A DNA stretch of 64,000 nt from the NCBI GenBank assembly GCA_964442285.1, contig CAYTZH010000003.1:62001-126000 (forward strand), read 5' to 3'. The translations under genes and the position numbers were made by a program. The stretch is from CAYTZH01 sp964442285 (GTDB lineage: Bacteria > Myxococcota_A > UBA9160 > JAFDET01). The notes under the pieces were generated by a model. That model was not told where the DNA came from and did no database searches. It saw only the letters and a program-made list of their open reading frames with translations. Position 1 is the stretch's first letter, and every line of letters begins with the position of its first letter. This document shows, in pieces, positions 15,897-24,656 of the stretch.

Positions 15897-18800
15897 CTAG
15901 TCGGGCTCGGACCAGAGGTCCATGACGTCCCGGAAGCGGCGCGAGAGCTCCTGGGCGATCGCGATGGGGATCGCCGGGAGCTCCTCCATGAGCGAGACGA
16001 GGTCGTCGCGCTCGAGGCGCAGCAGGTGGACGGCGGTCGTGCACATGGCCGAGGCCGTGCGGGTGACGTCGTCGTCCAGCAGCGCGAGCTCGCCGAAAAA
16101 CTCGCCGGGGCCGAGCTCGGCCGCCAGGCGACCGCGCTTGGTGATGCGGACCCGGCCGTCGACGATCAGGTACATGCTCGTCCCCGGCTCTCCCTCCTCG
16201 AAGAGATAGGTGCTGCCGGGCTGGCGGTGCTCCTGGACCAGCTTGCCGATGTCGAGGAGGTGGCGCGTGGAGAGCCGCTCGAAGAGCGGCAGCTTCTGCA
16301 GGTAGGCGGCGATCTCGACGGGCTCGAGCACGGTGGAAGGATCTCGCAGCCCCTCGCCGGCGGCCACACCGCCGCCGGGCAGCGCCGCCGTGGCGCGGGC
16401 CAGCAGGCGGGTGAGCTCGTCCGGGTCGTCCAGCAGGCTGCGGGCCGCGGCGGCGGCCGTGGGCAGGGGGACGCCCAGGGCCCGGGCGGCCTCGCGGCCG
16501 CGCTCGCGCAGCGAGCGCTCGTCGAGGAAGGGCCGCAGCTCGCGCCGGACGTCCGGTGGAAGCAGCGAGTCGAGGGCCTCCACGAGGATGGCCATCTGGC
16601 GGGGATCCGCGGTCCGGCGCAGGCGCTCCGCCGCGTCCGCCAGCTCGTCCCTGCCCTCCTCGGCGGCCAGCAGCAGCAGCAGGGTCACGAGGCCCTCCCG
16701 GGTGCGCTCGTCCAGGCGCTGGCGGACCAGGCGCGAGGCCGTCTCCGGATCCAGGGCGGCCAGCCGCACGAGCGCGTTGCGCATGCCGTCGAGCTCGCGG
16801 GCGTAGAGCTGGCGCAGGGTGAAGCGGCCCACCTGGAGGTCGCGGAGCAGGTGCAGGATCGGCTCCCGGTGGCTGCGCCGCCCGTAGGAGAGCTCCACCA
16901 GCAGCACGTCCGTCGCGGCGGGCCCCAGGGCGAGCAGCCCCTCGGCGGCGGCCCCGGCGACCGCGCGGTCCGTGTCGGCCAGGTGGTCGGTGAGCCACTG
17001 CGCCTGCTCGAGGAGTCCGGCGTGTCCGGCGAAGCGCAGCGCGGAGGCTCGCACCGGGGCGTGCTTCGTCTCCCGCTGCGCCAGCACCCGGTCGCTCACC
17101 ACGGCCGCGGCCGGGCCGTGGCGGGCGGCCACGTCCGCGAGGGCCTCGGCGGCGGCGACACACGCGTCGGGGCGCTCCAGCAGGCCCGCGAGCAGGACGA
17201 GGCGCTTCTCGAAACGCACCGGGCCGTCGTCGTTCTGGATCAGCGCCGCTCGGAGCTCTTCGCGGGCAATGTGGCGGCTCAGCTCGTCGTCGCCCTGCAG
17301 GGCCGCGGCGATGGCGTCGTCGAGCGCATCGCCCCCCCCTTCTCCCCGACACCGGGCCAGGGCGGCGGTCGCCGCCAGACGCACCGCCGGCTCGTCGTCG
17401 CGGGTGGCGGCCTCCAGCACGGGGCAGTCCACCTCGCCCTGGTGGAGCCCGTCGGTGAGGCGTCCGTAGGCCTGGACCACGTTGGCGCGGTCGAGGCCCA
17501 CGACGATGCCGGGATTGCCCTCGAGGAGCGCGGCCAGGCTCCGGGCGGCCGGACGGCTGGTGAGCGGGCGCCCCACCCACGCCTCCAGCAGGCGATCGAG
17601 CCGCTCGAGGATCAGCGTCCGGTTGGCGGCGGGCGCCTCGTGTGCCGCCCGCGCGAGCTGGGCGACCACGGACTTCGGACGTCCCTCGCAGCACACGTCC
17701 AGGGCCACCCGGCAGATGCCCAGGTCGGCGCTCGCCAGGTAGCGCCGCATGGCGCGCTCCGTCGTGGCATCGAGCAGCTCGGACACGGGCACCGGGTCGA
17801 AGCCCCGGGTGCCCCGGGACGACGAGGCCTGGATCAGCAGCGACGGATACAGGCGCCAGAGCAGGGCCGCCACGGCCAGCCAGGCCGCCGTGATGGGCAG
17901 GGCCACGAAGCCTACCCAGCCGGTGTTCCCGAGGTTCACGGCCACCAACGTGACCAGATTGCCGAGGGCGCCGCCCAGCCGCTTCAGGGGCCCCTCCACC
18001 AGGGCGACCGCGCGCGAGCGGAGGGACTCCGGAAAGAGGTTCTGCAGGATCCGCAAGGCGGGGTCATAGACCGCGTTGTCCACCAGCTGGGTCCCCGCCT
18101 TGGCCGCCGAGCCCGCCACCAGGGAGAGCTGGATGGAGGTTCCGACGAAGCCGAGGAGGTAGACCAGGGGCGAGATCGCCGCGGCGAGGGGCAGCCCGAT
18201 GGTTCGATAGAGGCCCGTGGCCAGACCCAGCTGGATGGCGAGGATGCCGACCGCCATCCAGCCCCGGAACCAGGCCAGGAAGGCCAGCAGCTGCGACTCG
18301 CCCTCGCTGCCCGGCGTGGCCACGTCGGCGACGTAGAGGAACTGGTAGTAGAGCATGGGGCCCACCAGCCCGCTGGCGAGGCTGGTGAATGCGAGCAGTC
18401 GGAAGAGCACGCTCCTTCGCCAGAGCTCCTGGATGCCGAGGCGATCGGCGGAGGCGTCGCTCGAACGCGGCAGCGGCCGGCGGTGGCCCTCCAGGCGCGG
18501 CGTGGTGCGCGCGCGCACCGGCAGGGCGAGCAGCGCGGCCGCTCCCAGGACACCGGTGGTGAAGATCAGCAGCTGCTCGCGGCCCAGCCAGTCGGCGAGC
18601 GGGTCCGAGGCGAAGGACCCGAGCGCGGTGCCCAGGGTCACCCCGGCCATGAGGGGCGCGTAGAGGCGCTTGGCCTGGCCCGCGTGGACCAGATCGCCCA
18701 GGGTCATCAGGAACACGATGAGGCCCACCGAGGCGATCTGCTTGGAGGCCGTCACCAGCAGCCAGAGGCCGACGGTGTCGTCGCGGCGCACCAGCCACCA

Positions 18801-19082
18801 GAGTGGCAGCAGCGCCAGGCCCAGGACGGCGAACGCGAGCGGCAGCAGGCTCGAGTGGTCCCGCTGCGGGACGAAGCGCGCGACGGCGTAGGTGGTGGCC
18901 ACGAGCAGGACCGCGCTCAGCAGGAAGGCGAGGGGGATCAGCTCGGGGGCCACCCGCTTGAGGAAGAGCACCTCGCCGACGTTCTTGACCGAGACCTCGG
19001 CCCAGCCCAGGAGGAAGAGCATGGCGGTGCCCCAGGCGAACACCCAGCCCTCTCCGGGCTCGATCCCGAGTCTGCGCAGCAT
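15897..19082 (-). CDS. Npt/MFS-type transporter with HEAT repeats and C-terminal cyclic-nucleotide-binding domain
   Basis: 1061 residues in three parts. Residues 1 to about 430 are about 12 hydrophobic segments resembling the ATP:ADP antiporter (Npt/Tlc) branch of MFS, with the DNAVYDPALRILQNLFPESLR block. About 450-890 is an alpha-solenoid of HEAT-like repeats. The last 130 residues are a CAP-type cNMP domain with GEFFGELALLDDDVTRTAS, the phosphate-binding cassette including its Arg. The transported nucleotide and the ligand are not provable from sequence. ATG 19082 has TATCGT 8 bases upstream and no Shine-Dalgarno. It is divergent from the exported dikinase, with 91 bases between the two starts, so shared regulation is plausible. 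Confidence 0.82.
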   Translation of the reverse strand: MLRRLGIEPGEGWVFAWGTAMLFLLGWAEVSVKNVGEVLFLKRVAPELIPLAFLLSAVLLVATTYAVARFVPQRDHSSLLPLAFAVLGLALLPLWWLVRRDDTVGLWLLVTASKQIASVGLIVFLMTLGDLVHAGQAKRLYAPLMAGVTLGTALGSFASDPLADWLGREQLLIFTTGVLGAAALLALPVRARTTPRLEGHRRPLPRSSDASADRLGIQELWRRSVLFRLLAFTSLASGLVGPMLYYQFLYVADVATPGSEGESQLLAFLAWFRGWMAVGILAIQLGLATGLYRTIGLPLAAAISPLVYLLGFVGTSIQLSLVAGSAAKAGTQLVDNAVYDPALRILQNLFPESLRSRAVALVEGPLKRLGGALGNLVTLVAVNLGNTGWVGFVALPITAAWLAVAALLWRLYPSLLIQASSSRGTRGFDPVPVSELLDATTERAMRRYLASADLGICRVALDVCCEGRPKSVVAQLARAAHEAPAANRTLILERLDRLLEAWVGRPLTSRPAARSLAALLEGNPGIVVGLDRANVVQAYGRLTDGLHQGEVDCPVLEAATRDDEPAVRLAATAALARCRGEGGGDALDDAIAAALQGDDELSRHIAREELRAALIQNDDGPVRFEKRLVLLAGLLERPDACVAAAEALADVAARHGPAAAVVSDRVLAQRETKHAPVRASALRFAGHAGLLEQAQWLTDHLADTDRAVAGAAAEGLLALGPAATDVLLVELSYGRRSHREPILHLLRDLQVGRFTLRQLYARELDGMRNALVRLAALDPETASRLVRQRLDERTREGLVTLLLLLAAEEGRDELADAAERLRRTADPRQMAILVEALDSLLPPDVRRELRPFLDERSLRERGREAARALGVPLPTAAAAARSLLDDPDELTRLLARATAALPGGGVAAGEGLRDPSTVLEPVEIAAYLQKLPLFERLSTRHLLDIGKLVQEHRQPGSTYLFEEGEPGTSMYLIVDGRVRITKRGRLAAELGPGEFFGELALLDDDVTRTASAMCTTAVHLLRLERDDLVSLMEELPAIPIAIAQELSRRFRDVMDLWSEPD

Positions 19083-19112
19083 CCGGCGGCACGATATCAC
19101 CCCGCCGGCCGC

Positions 19113-19153
19113 GGGGCGCCGCGCGGCCGCCTCCGGGGCGCCGCGCGGCCGCC
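19113..19153. repeat. 19-bp direct repeat in the divergent promoter region
   Basis: The 19-mer GGGGCGCCGCGCGGCCGCC occurs at 19113-19131 and 19135-19153, a 22-bp period. It lies between the start of the cNMP-domain transporter on the minus strand and the dikinase on the plus strand. It could be a binding site pair or simple duplication. Confidence 0.6.
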
Positions 19154-19173
19154 CTGCGTTATGCTCCGCCGCC

Positions 19174-22100
19174 ATGGAGCCCCCCCGCATCGGGCGGATG
19201 CGCCGCGCGCCCGCTGCCCGCAGCCGAGCCCCGTTCCTGCCCCTGCTCTCCCTGCTGATCCTGCTTCCCGCACCCCTGGCCGGCGCGTCGCCGGCCGCGT
19301 CGACGGCGGCGGATCCCGCCCTGCGCCGCGAGATCGAGGCCATGAAGCGCTCGCCCCGGGGGCCCTTCGCGCGCATCCGCTGGTTCTGCGCCGACGGCAC
19401 GGTGCACCCGCCGAGCCCCTACCCCTGCGGAGAGCGTGGCGGCGGCGTCCAGCACGGGGAGTGGAGCGCGCAGACCCAGGCCCTGCGTGCGGACGGCTAC
19501 GCCGTCGGCAACCTGATCGTCGCCCTCGATCCGGCCGCCTTCGTGGGCGACGCGGCGGACCTCGCCACCCTGCGTCAGGTGCTGCTCGAGCGCTTCCTCA
19601 TCGGAACCGACGACGGCTGGATCTTCCGGGGAGCGCGTACCTATCGCGGCGCCATCCAGATCGAGGACGAGGAGGCCGGGGCCCGCGCGCTGATCGCGGC
19701 GATGCTGCGGGACTCGGACTGGCTGTCGGCGCCCCGCTTCTTCCTGCTGCGGGAGGCGGTGCGCCTGCTTCCGCGCACCGCCGACGCGGTGACCGCCGAG
19801 CGGGTCCGCCAGCTCGCCATCGACGTGGCGGAGCTCGACCCGCGCTTCGAGCCCCTGCGGGCCAAGATCCACAACGCGCCCGACGCCGCCGACGCCGGCC
19901 GCGTCCGGGCCCACGCGGAAGGGCGGGCCGTGGAGGGCGCGCCCTACCAGGAGCTGGCCACGTCGATCGACGCGCTCTACGCCGAGCAGGGGACCTCCGA
20001 TGCCCTGCGCGCGCTGGCCGAGCGCAGCGGAGACCCCTGGATCGCCGAGCCGCTGCGGACGCTGGCCGACCGCCTGGCGGCCGCTCCGGACGACCTCGCC
20101 CGCCTGGGCGTGATGGCGCCCGCCCTGGCGGACCTGCGCGAGCGGCTGCTCTTCGCGTCGGGGACCGAGAGCCGCCTGGCGGTGATCGAGGCGAGCCTGC
20201 TCCTGGAGGACGGCGTCTACGCCGCGGGCAACCAGCTCGCCGCGGACCTCGACGGCGAGAGCCGCCGCGCGCGCCTGCGCCGGATCTCCCTGGCCGCCGA
20301 GGCACTCTACGGCTGTGGCCTCTTCTCCTTTCGCCACCTGGAGGGCGTCCGCGAGAGCCTCGCCCGGATGGAGTCGCCCGATCGGCTGCAGGTGGACGCG
20401 TACCGGGCGGAGGTCCGCTACCTGGCCCGGGGCGCCGAGTGGGCGGACCGCTGGGTGGCGTTCCACTTCGGGGACGCCGTCACGCGCTGGTCGGATCTCG
20501 AGCCGAAGGCGATCCTCTATCCCCAGTTCCGCCTGCGCGGCAGTCCCCTGTTCTTCTACGGCGCGGTGGTCGACAGCCTGGTCCGGGACGCGAACCGCCT
20601 CACGGGCATCGAGCACGAGCTCTTCGGCGAGCGCGTCGGCGCCGGGCTGCGCGCGCTCAACCCGGGCCTGGCCCGGGGCGTCCTCCACGTCCGGGCGGGC
20701 GAAGACCTCGCCACCGACGGCATCTACCTGCTGCCGGAGACGATCTCCGAGCTGCCGCCCGTCGCCGGCATCCTGACCCGGGGCGAGGGCAGCTCCCTCT
20801 CCCACGTCCAGCTCCTGGCCCGCAACCTGGGCATCCCGAACGTGGTGGTGACCGAGTCCCGCATCCCGGCCCTCGCGCCCCACGCGGGGCGGCCCGTGGT
20901 GCTCGCGGTGAGCCACGGCGGGGTGGTCCAGCTCGCGACCGACGGGTCGCGCTGGGAGGCGGTGTTCGGGGGCGGCGATGCGCAGGGGGCCGAGGGCGGT
21001 CGGGTGGTGATCCGCCCGGACCTCGAGAAGCTCGACCTCTCGGTCCGCGAGCCCGTGAGCCTGGACGCCCTGCGGGCCGCGGACTCGGGCCGTATCTCCG
21101 GCCCCAAGGGCGCCAACCTCGGCGAGCTGAAGCACCTGTTCGGCAACGCGGTCCCGCCGGGCTTCGTGATTCCCTTCGGCGTGTTCCGCGGGCTGCTCGA
21201 CGCGCCCCTCGAGCCCGGCGGGCCGGTGGTGTGGGACTGGATGCGCGCCCGCTACGCGGCGATCGCCGCGCTGGAGGGCCCCGCCCGGGCCCAGGCCGAG
21301 TCGGCCTTCCTGGAACGCTTGCGCGGCTGGATCGCCGAGGTGCCGTGGAGCGCGCGCTTCGAGGAGGACGTGCGCCGCGCCCTGCGCCGTCACTTCGGCG
21401 AGGACGGCAGCTACGGTGTCTTCGTCCGCAGCGACACCAACGTCGAGGACCTGCCGGGCTTTACCGGCGCCGGCCTGAACCTCACCGTGCCCAATGTGGT
21501 AGGCGAGGACGCGATCCTGGCGGCGGTGCGCAGGGTCTGGGCGTCGCCCTTCACCGAGCGGGCGTACGCGTGGCGCCAGTCGCACATGGAGCAGCCCGAG
21601 TACGTGTTCCCGGCGGTGGTGGTGCAGCTCGGCTTCCCGGCGGAGAAGTCCGGGGTGATGGTGACGGCCGACGTCGACACGGGCGATGCGGACTGGCTCA
21701 CCGTGGCGGTGAACGAGGGCGTGGGCGGGGCCGTGGACGGGCAGGCGGCCGAGTCGCTCCGGGTGCACCGCGAGAGCGACGCGGTCCGCTTCCTGGCCCA
21801 GGCCACGGCGCCCCGGCGCGCCCTGCTCTCGCCCGAGGGCGGCGTGGTGAAGCTTCCGGCCACCGGCGCCGACGCGGTGCTCGAGCCGGCGGAGATCCGG
21901 CGGCTGCGGGAGTTCGCCGCCCGGGTCCACGCGCGATTTCCCGCCCTGGCCGACGAGGAGGGCAAGCCCGTCCCCGCCGACGTGGAGTTCGCCTTCCGCG
22001 ACGGAAAGCTGGCCCTGCTGCAGCTGCGGCCCTTCGTGGAGAGCAAGGGCGCCCGTCGGAACCTCTACCTGCAGCGACTCGACGCCGACCTCGACGCCCA

Positions 22101-22251
22101 TGGGCGTCGGCTCGTTCGCCTGGACGCCGTGCCCTCGCCGGCCGACGCCCCCGGGTCGCCCGCCCCGGCCCCGCCCGCCGTCAGCGGGGCCCCCGAAGCG
22201 CCGCTCGGGGCCCCCGAGGCGCCGCTCGGCGCCCCCAGGGCCGCTCCGTGA
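19174..22251 (+). CDS. exported glucan-water-dikinase-like (PEP/pyruvate dikinase superfamily) protein
   Basis: 1025 residues. A signal peptide is present: an Arg-rich n-region, the FLPLLSLLILLPAPLAG core, and a cleavage site near AGA-SP. About 450 residues of unknown helical sequence follow. The phosphohistidine domain is around His544 in SLSHVQLLARN, close to the LSHVSVRARN of plant GWD/PWD and unlike the TSH of PPDK. The C-terminal ATP-binding domain (from about 644) has GPKGANLGELK, PPGFVIPFGVF and, at 752, RSDTNVEDLPGFTGAGLN. The order His domain then ATP domain, without a PEP barrel, is that of glucan water dikinases. Export of an ATP-using enzyme is odd. ATG 19198 is an alternative start. 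The C-terminus carries a 7-residue APEAPLG repeat. Confidence 0.82.
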   Translation: MEPPRIGRMRRAPAARSRAPFLPLLSLLILLPAPLAGASPAASTAADPALRREIEAMKRSPRGPFARIRWFCADGTVHPPSPYPCGERGGGVQHGEWSAQTQALRADGYAVGNLIVALDPAAFVGDAADLATLRQVLLERFLIGTDDGWIFRGARTYRGAIQIEDEEAGARALIAAMLRDSDWLSAPRFFLLREAVRLLPRTADAVTAERVRQLAIDVAELDPRFEPLRAKIHNAPDAADAGRVRAHAEGRAVEGAPYQELATSIDALYAEQGTSDALRALAERSGDPWIAEPLRTLADRLAAAPDDLARLGVMAPALADLRERLLFASGTESRLAVIEASLLLEDGVYAAGNQLAADLDGESRRARLRRISLAAEALYGCGLFSFRHLEGVRESLARMESPDRLQVDAYRAEVRYLARGAEWADRWVAFHFGDAVTRWSDLEPKAILYPQFRLRGSPLFFYGAVVDSLVRDANRLTGIEHELFGERVGAGLRALNPGLARGVLHVRAGEDLATDGIYLLPETISELPPVAGILTRGEGSSLSHVQLLARNLGIPNVVVTESRIPALAPHAGRPVVLAVSHGGVVQLATDGSRWEAVFGGGDAQGAEGGRVVIRPDLEKLDLSVREPVSLDALRAADSGRISGPKGANLGELKHLFGNAVPPGFVIPFGVFRGLLDAPLEPGGPVVWDWMRARYAAIAALEGPARAQAESAFLERLRGWIAEVPWSARFEEDVRRALRRHFGEDGSYGVFVRSDTNVEDLPGFTGAGLNLTVPNVVGEDAILAAVRRVWASPFTERAYAWRQSHMEQPEYVFPAVVVQLGFPAEKSGVMVTADVDTGDADWLTVAVNEGVGGAVDGQAAESLRVHRESDAVRFLAQATAPRRALLSPEGGVVKLPATGADAVLEPAEIRRLREFAARVHARFPALADEEGKPVPADVEFAFRDGKLALLQLRPFVESKGARRNLYLQRLDADLDAHGRRLVRLDAVPSPADAPGSPAPAPPAVSGAPEAPLGAPEAPLGAPRAAP

Positions 22252-23618
22252 GGCGCGTGTCACGCGGCTTCGCGGCCTTCGCCGCCCTGGCGCTCGTGGG
22301 GACCGCCGGCGCCTATCCCCTCGACGACTTCGGCGGTACCGGGATCGCGCGCCTCGAGGCGCTGCGACTCGCCCAGGAAGGCCTCCTGCAGGCGCGGCTG
22401 CTGCCCTTCGGCGCCCAGTGGTCGAGCGAGGAGGTGGTGCTCCGGCTCGCGGATCGCCCCGCCTTCGACCTGCCCGAGTCCGATCTGGCGCTCCGGCAGG
22501 AGCTGCTGGCGCTCCTCGGTGGGGACGCGGACGCCTACGGCGTGGCGCTGCTGGACCTCACCGACCCGGCCGCGCCCCGCTACGCCGGTCACCGCGACGG
22601 CGCGCTCCAGAACCCGGGCAGCGTCGGCAAGATCCTCGTCGCCCTGGGGTGGTTCCAGGCCCTGGCCGACCGCTTCCCGGACGACGTCGAGGCGCGCCGG
22701 CGCTTCCTGCGCGAGACCGAGATCACCGCGGACGCCTTCATCTCCTCGGACCGCCACGTGGTGCCCTTCTGGAGCCCGGGAGAGGAATCGCTCACCCGGC
22801 GCCCGCTCCGCCAGGGCGACCGCGCCAACCTCTACACCTTCCTGGACTGGATGTGTTCCGCGAGCTCGAACGCCGCCGCCGCCATGCTCCAGAAGCACCT
22901 CCTGCTCCTGCTCCACTTCGGCGAACGCTACCCGGTGTCGAGCGCGGAGGCGGAGGCCTTCTTCGCGAAGACGCCGGCCGCGGAGCGGGGGGCGCTGCTG
23001 GCCCGCGCGCTGCAGGAGCCGGTGCGTCGCAACGGGCTCGACCTCGCCGCGCTGCGCCAGGGCAGCTTCTTCTCGCGCCTCGGCAAGCAGCGGGTTCCCG
23101 GCACCACCAGCCATGCCTCGGCCCGAGAGCTGCTGCGCTACCTGCTGCGACTCGAGCAGGGCCGGCTGGTCGACGCCTGGTCGAGCCGGGAGATCAAGAA
23201 GCTCCTCTACCTGACCGACCGGCGCATTCGCTACGCCTCTCACCCGGCGCTCTTCGACGCGGCCTTCTTCTTCAAGTCCGGGTCCTGGTACAGCTGCCGT
23301 CCCGAGCCCGGCTTCACCTGCGCGAAGTACAGCGGCAACGTGCGCAACTTCATGAACTCGGCGGCCATCGTGGAGACGCGGCCCGAGGAGGGTGGTCTCC
23401 GCTACCTGGTGGTGGTGCTCTCGAACGTGCTGCGCAAGAACTCGGCCGTGGAGCATCAGACCCTCGGGCTGCGCATCCACCGCATGCTCGAGAAGCGCCA
23501 CCCGTGGGAAGGCTCGTCCGGCCTCTCGGATCCTTTGGAGCCGCTCCCGGTTCCCGGGGCCGCCTTCTCCGAGGAGGATCCGGAGGACGAGGCCTTCGAG
23601 GGCGAGGCGCCTCAGTAG
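22248..23618 (+). CDS. exported serine hydrolase, beta-lactamase/PBP-like fold
   Basis: 456 residues, GTG start overlapping the dikinase stop by 4 bases, so co-translated with it. A signal peptide (FAAFAALALVGTAGA then Y) implies export. The active-site set of penicillin-recognising enzymes is complete: S125-V-G-K128, S206-S-N208 and K343-S-G345. The sequence around these is unlike standard class A beta-lactamases, with a long insert of about 80 residues between SSN and KSG and an acidic tail (PEDEAFEGEAPQ). It could be a carboxypeptidase, transpeptidase or amide hydrolase acting on the wall or on the dikinase substrate. Its 3' end overlaps the convergent gene by 7 bases. Confidence 0.8.
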   Translation: MRRVSRGFAAFAALALVGTAGAYPLDDFGGTGIARLEALRLAQEGLLQARLLPFGAQWSSEEVVLRLADRPAFDLPESDLALRQELLALLGGDADAYGVALLDLTDPAAPRYAGHRDGALQNPGSVGKILVALGWFQALADRFPDDVEARRRFLRETEITADAFISSDRHVVPFWSPGEESLTRRPLRQGDRANLYTFLDWMCSASSNAAAAMLQKHLLLLLHFGERYPVSSAEAEAFFAKTPAAERGALLARALQEPVRRNGLDLAALRQGSFFSRLGKQRVPGTTSHASARELLRYLLRLEQGRLVDAWSSREIKKLLYLTDRRIRYASHPALFDAAFFFKSGSWYSCRPEPGFTCAKYSGNVRNFMNSAAIVETRPEEGGLRYLVVVLSNVLRKNSAVEHQTLGLRIHRMLEKRHPWEGSSGLSDPLEPLPVPGAAFSEEDPEDEAFEGEAPQ

Positions 23619-24631
23619 GCCAGGTCGAGCAGGCGGTCGACCCAGCTCCGCTCGTAGATGATGCCGTCGAGGGCGACGGCGACCTGGGAGAGCCAGGCGC
23701 TGCCGCGGGAGCTGTCGGCGAGGGCGACCGCGATGTAGGCGCGCCGCCCGCGCTCGACCAGGGCGCTGTCCGAGTGGAACGTGCGCCAGGTGCCGGACTT
23801 GCGGAATACGAGCGCGGCCGGGTTCACGCGCTTCAGGGCCCGCACGAACTTGTGCTCGATCCCGGGCTCGGCCAGGATCGCCTTCATGCGCAGGCTGTAC
23901 TCGGGGGTCACCAGGTTGCCGGTCTCGAGCAGGTAGTAGAAGCGGGCCACCTGCATGGCCGTGGCTCCGTGGGAGAGGTTGTGCAGGGGGTCCCGTCGCC
24001 AGAGGCCGGCCTTGGCGTAGTCCTTGCCCACCCACAGCCCGCCGTTGCGGGCGGGGTCGTAGAGCCGGTAGCGGGGCGAGAGCAGGACCCGCGCGATGTA
24101 CCGCTTGCCCACCAGGCCCATCATCTCGGTGGCGGCCCGGTTGGAGGAGACGCGGATCATCTGGTTGAGCTTGAGCTCGGTGTCGAGATCCAGCTTCATG
24201 CGTCCCTCGGCGATCTTCTCGAAGGCGGCGAGGAGGACGGCGATCTTGGGGAGGCTCGCGGCGTACATCATGTGGTCGGGGTTGAGCGCGGCCACCCGCG
24301 GGCGCTCGAGCCGGGTGATGTCGACGAGCACGATCGAGAGCTGCTTGTCGCGGACCGCGCCCATGAGTCCCAGGTCGCGGATGGCCTGCTCCACCTGGGC
24401 CTGCAGGAGCGTATTGCCGAAGCGGTGCAGCGGCGCGAGGTCCTCGAAGGGCGCCACCGCATCGAGATCCCAGTAGCGCTGGAGGAGCGGGTCCTCGAAG
24501 ACCTCGTACCCCGCCGGCCCGTCGCGGTGGCCGTTCCCGGCGCCGTTGCCGTCCGCGGCGGAGGCGCCGCCGCTGGCGATCCCGCACCAGACGCCGGCCA
24601 GCAGGGCCGCGAGCGCCGCCCGCCGGGTCAC
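23612..24631 (-). CDS. exported serine hydrolase, class A beta-lactamase-like
   Basis: 339 residues, GTG start. The signal peptide is MTRRAALAALLAGVWCGI with cleavage near ASA-AD. The catalytic set is S126-L-P-K129, S162-S-N164 and a K-S-G-T motif (FRKSGTWRTF), followed by hydrophobic strands as in serine beta-lactamases. A Glu166-type omega loop is not obvious, which would fit a peptidase rather than a lactamase. It lies 25 bases downstream of the Npt-like transporter on the same strand and probably shares its transcript. It is the second SxxK protein in this block. Confidence 0.8.
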   Translation of the reverse strand: MTRRAALAALLAGVWCGIASGGASAADGNGAGNGHRDGPAGYEVFEDPLLQRYWDLDAVAPFEDLAPLHRFGNTLLQAQVEQAIRDLGLMGAVRDKQLSIVLVDITRLERPRVAALNPDHMMYAASLPKIAVLLAAFEKIAEGRMKLDLDTELKLNQMIRVSSNRAATEMMGLVGKRYIARVLLSPRYRLYDPARNGGLWVGKDYAKAGLWRRDPLHNLSHGATAMQVARFYYLLETGNLVTPEYSLRMKAILAEPGIEHKFVRALKRVNPAALVFRKSGTWRTFHSDSALVERGRRAYIAVALADSSRGSAWLSQVAVALDGIIYERSWVDRLLDLAY

Positions 24632-24656
24632 GTCCGGGCCTCTTCACCGAGCCGGC

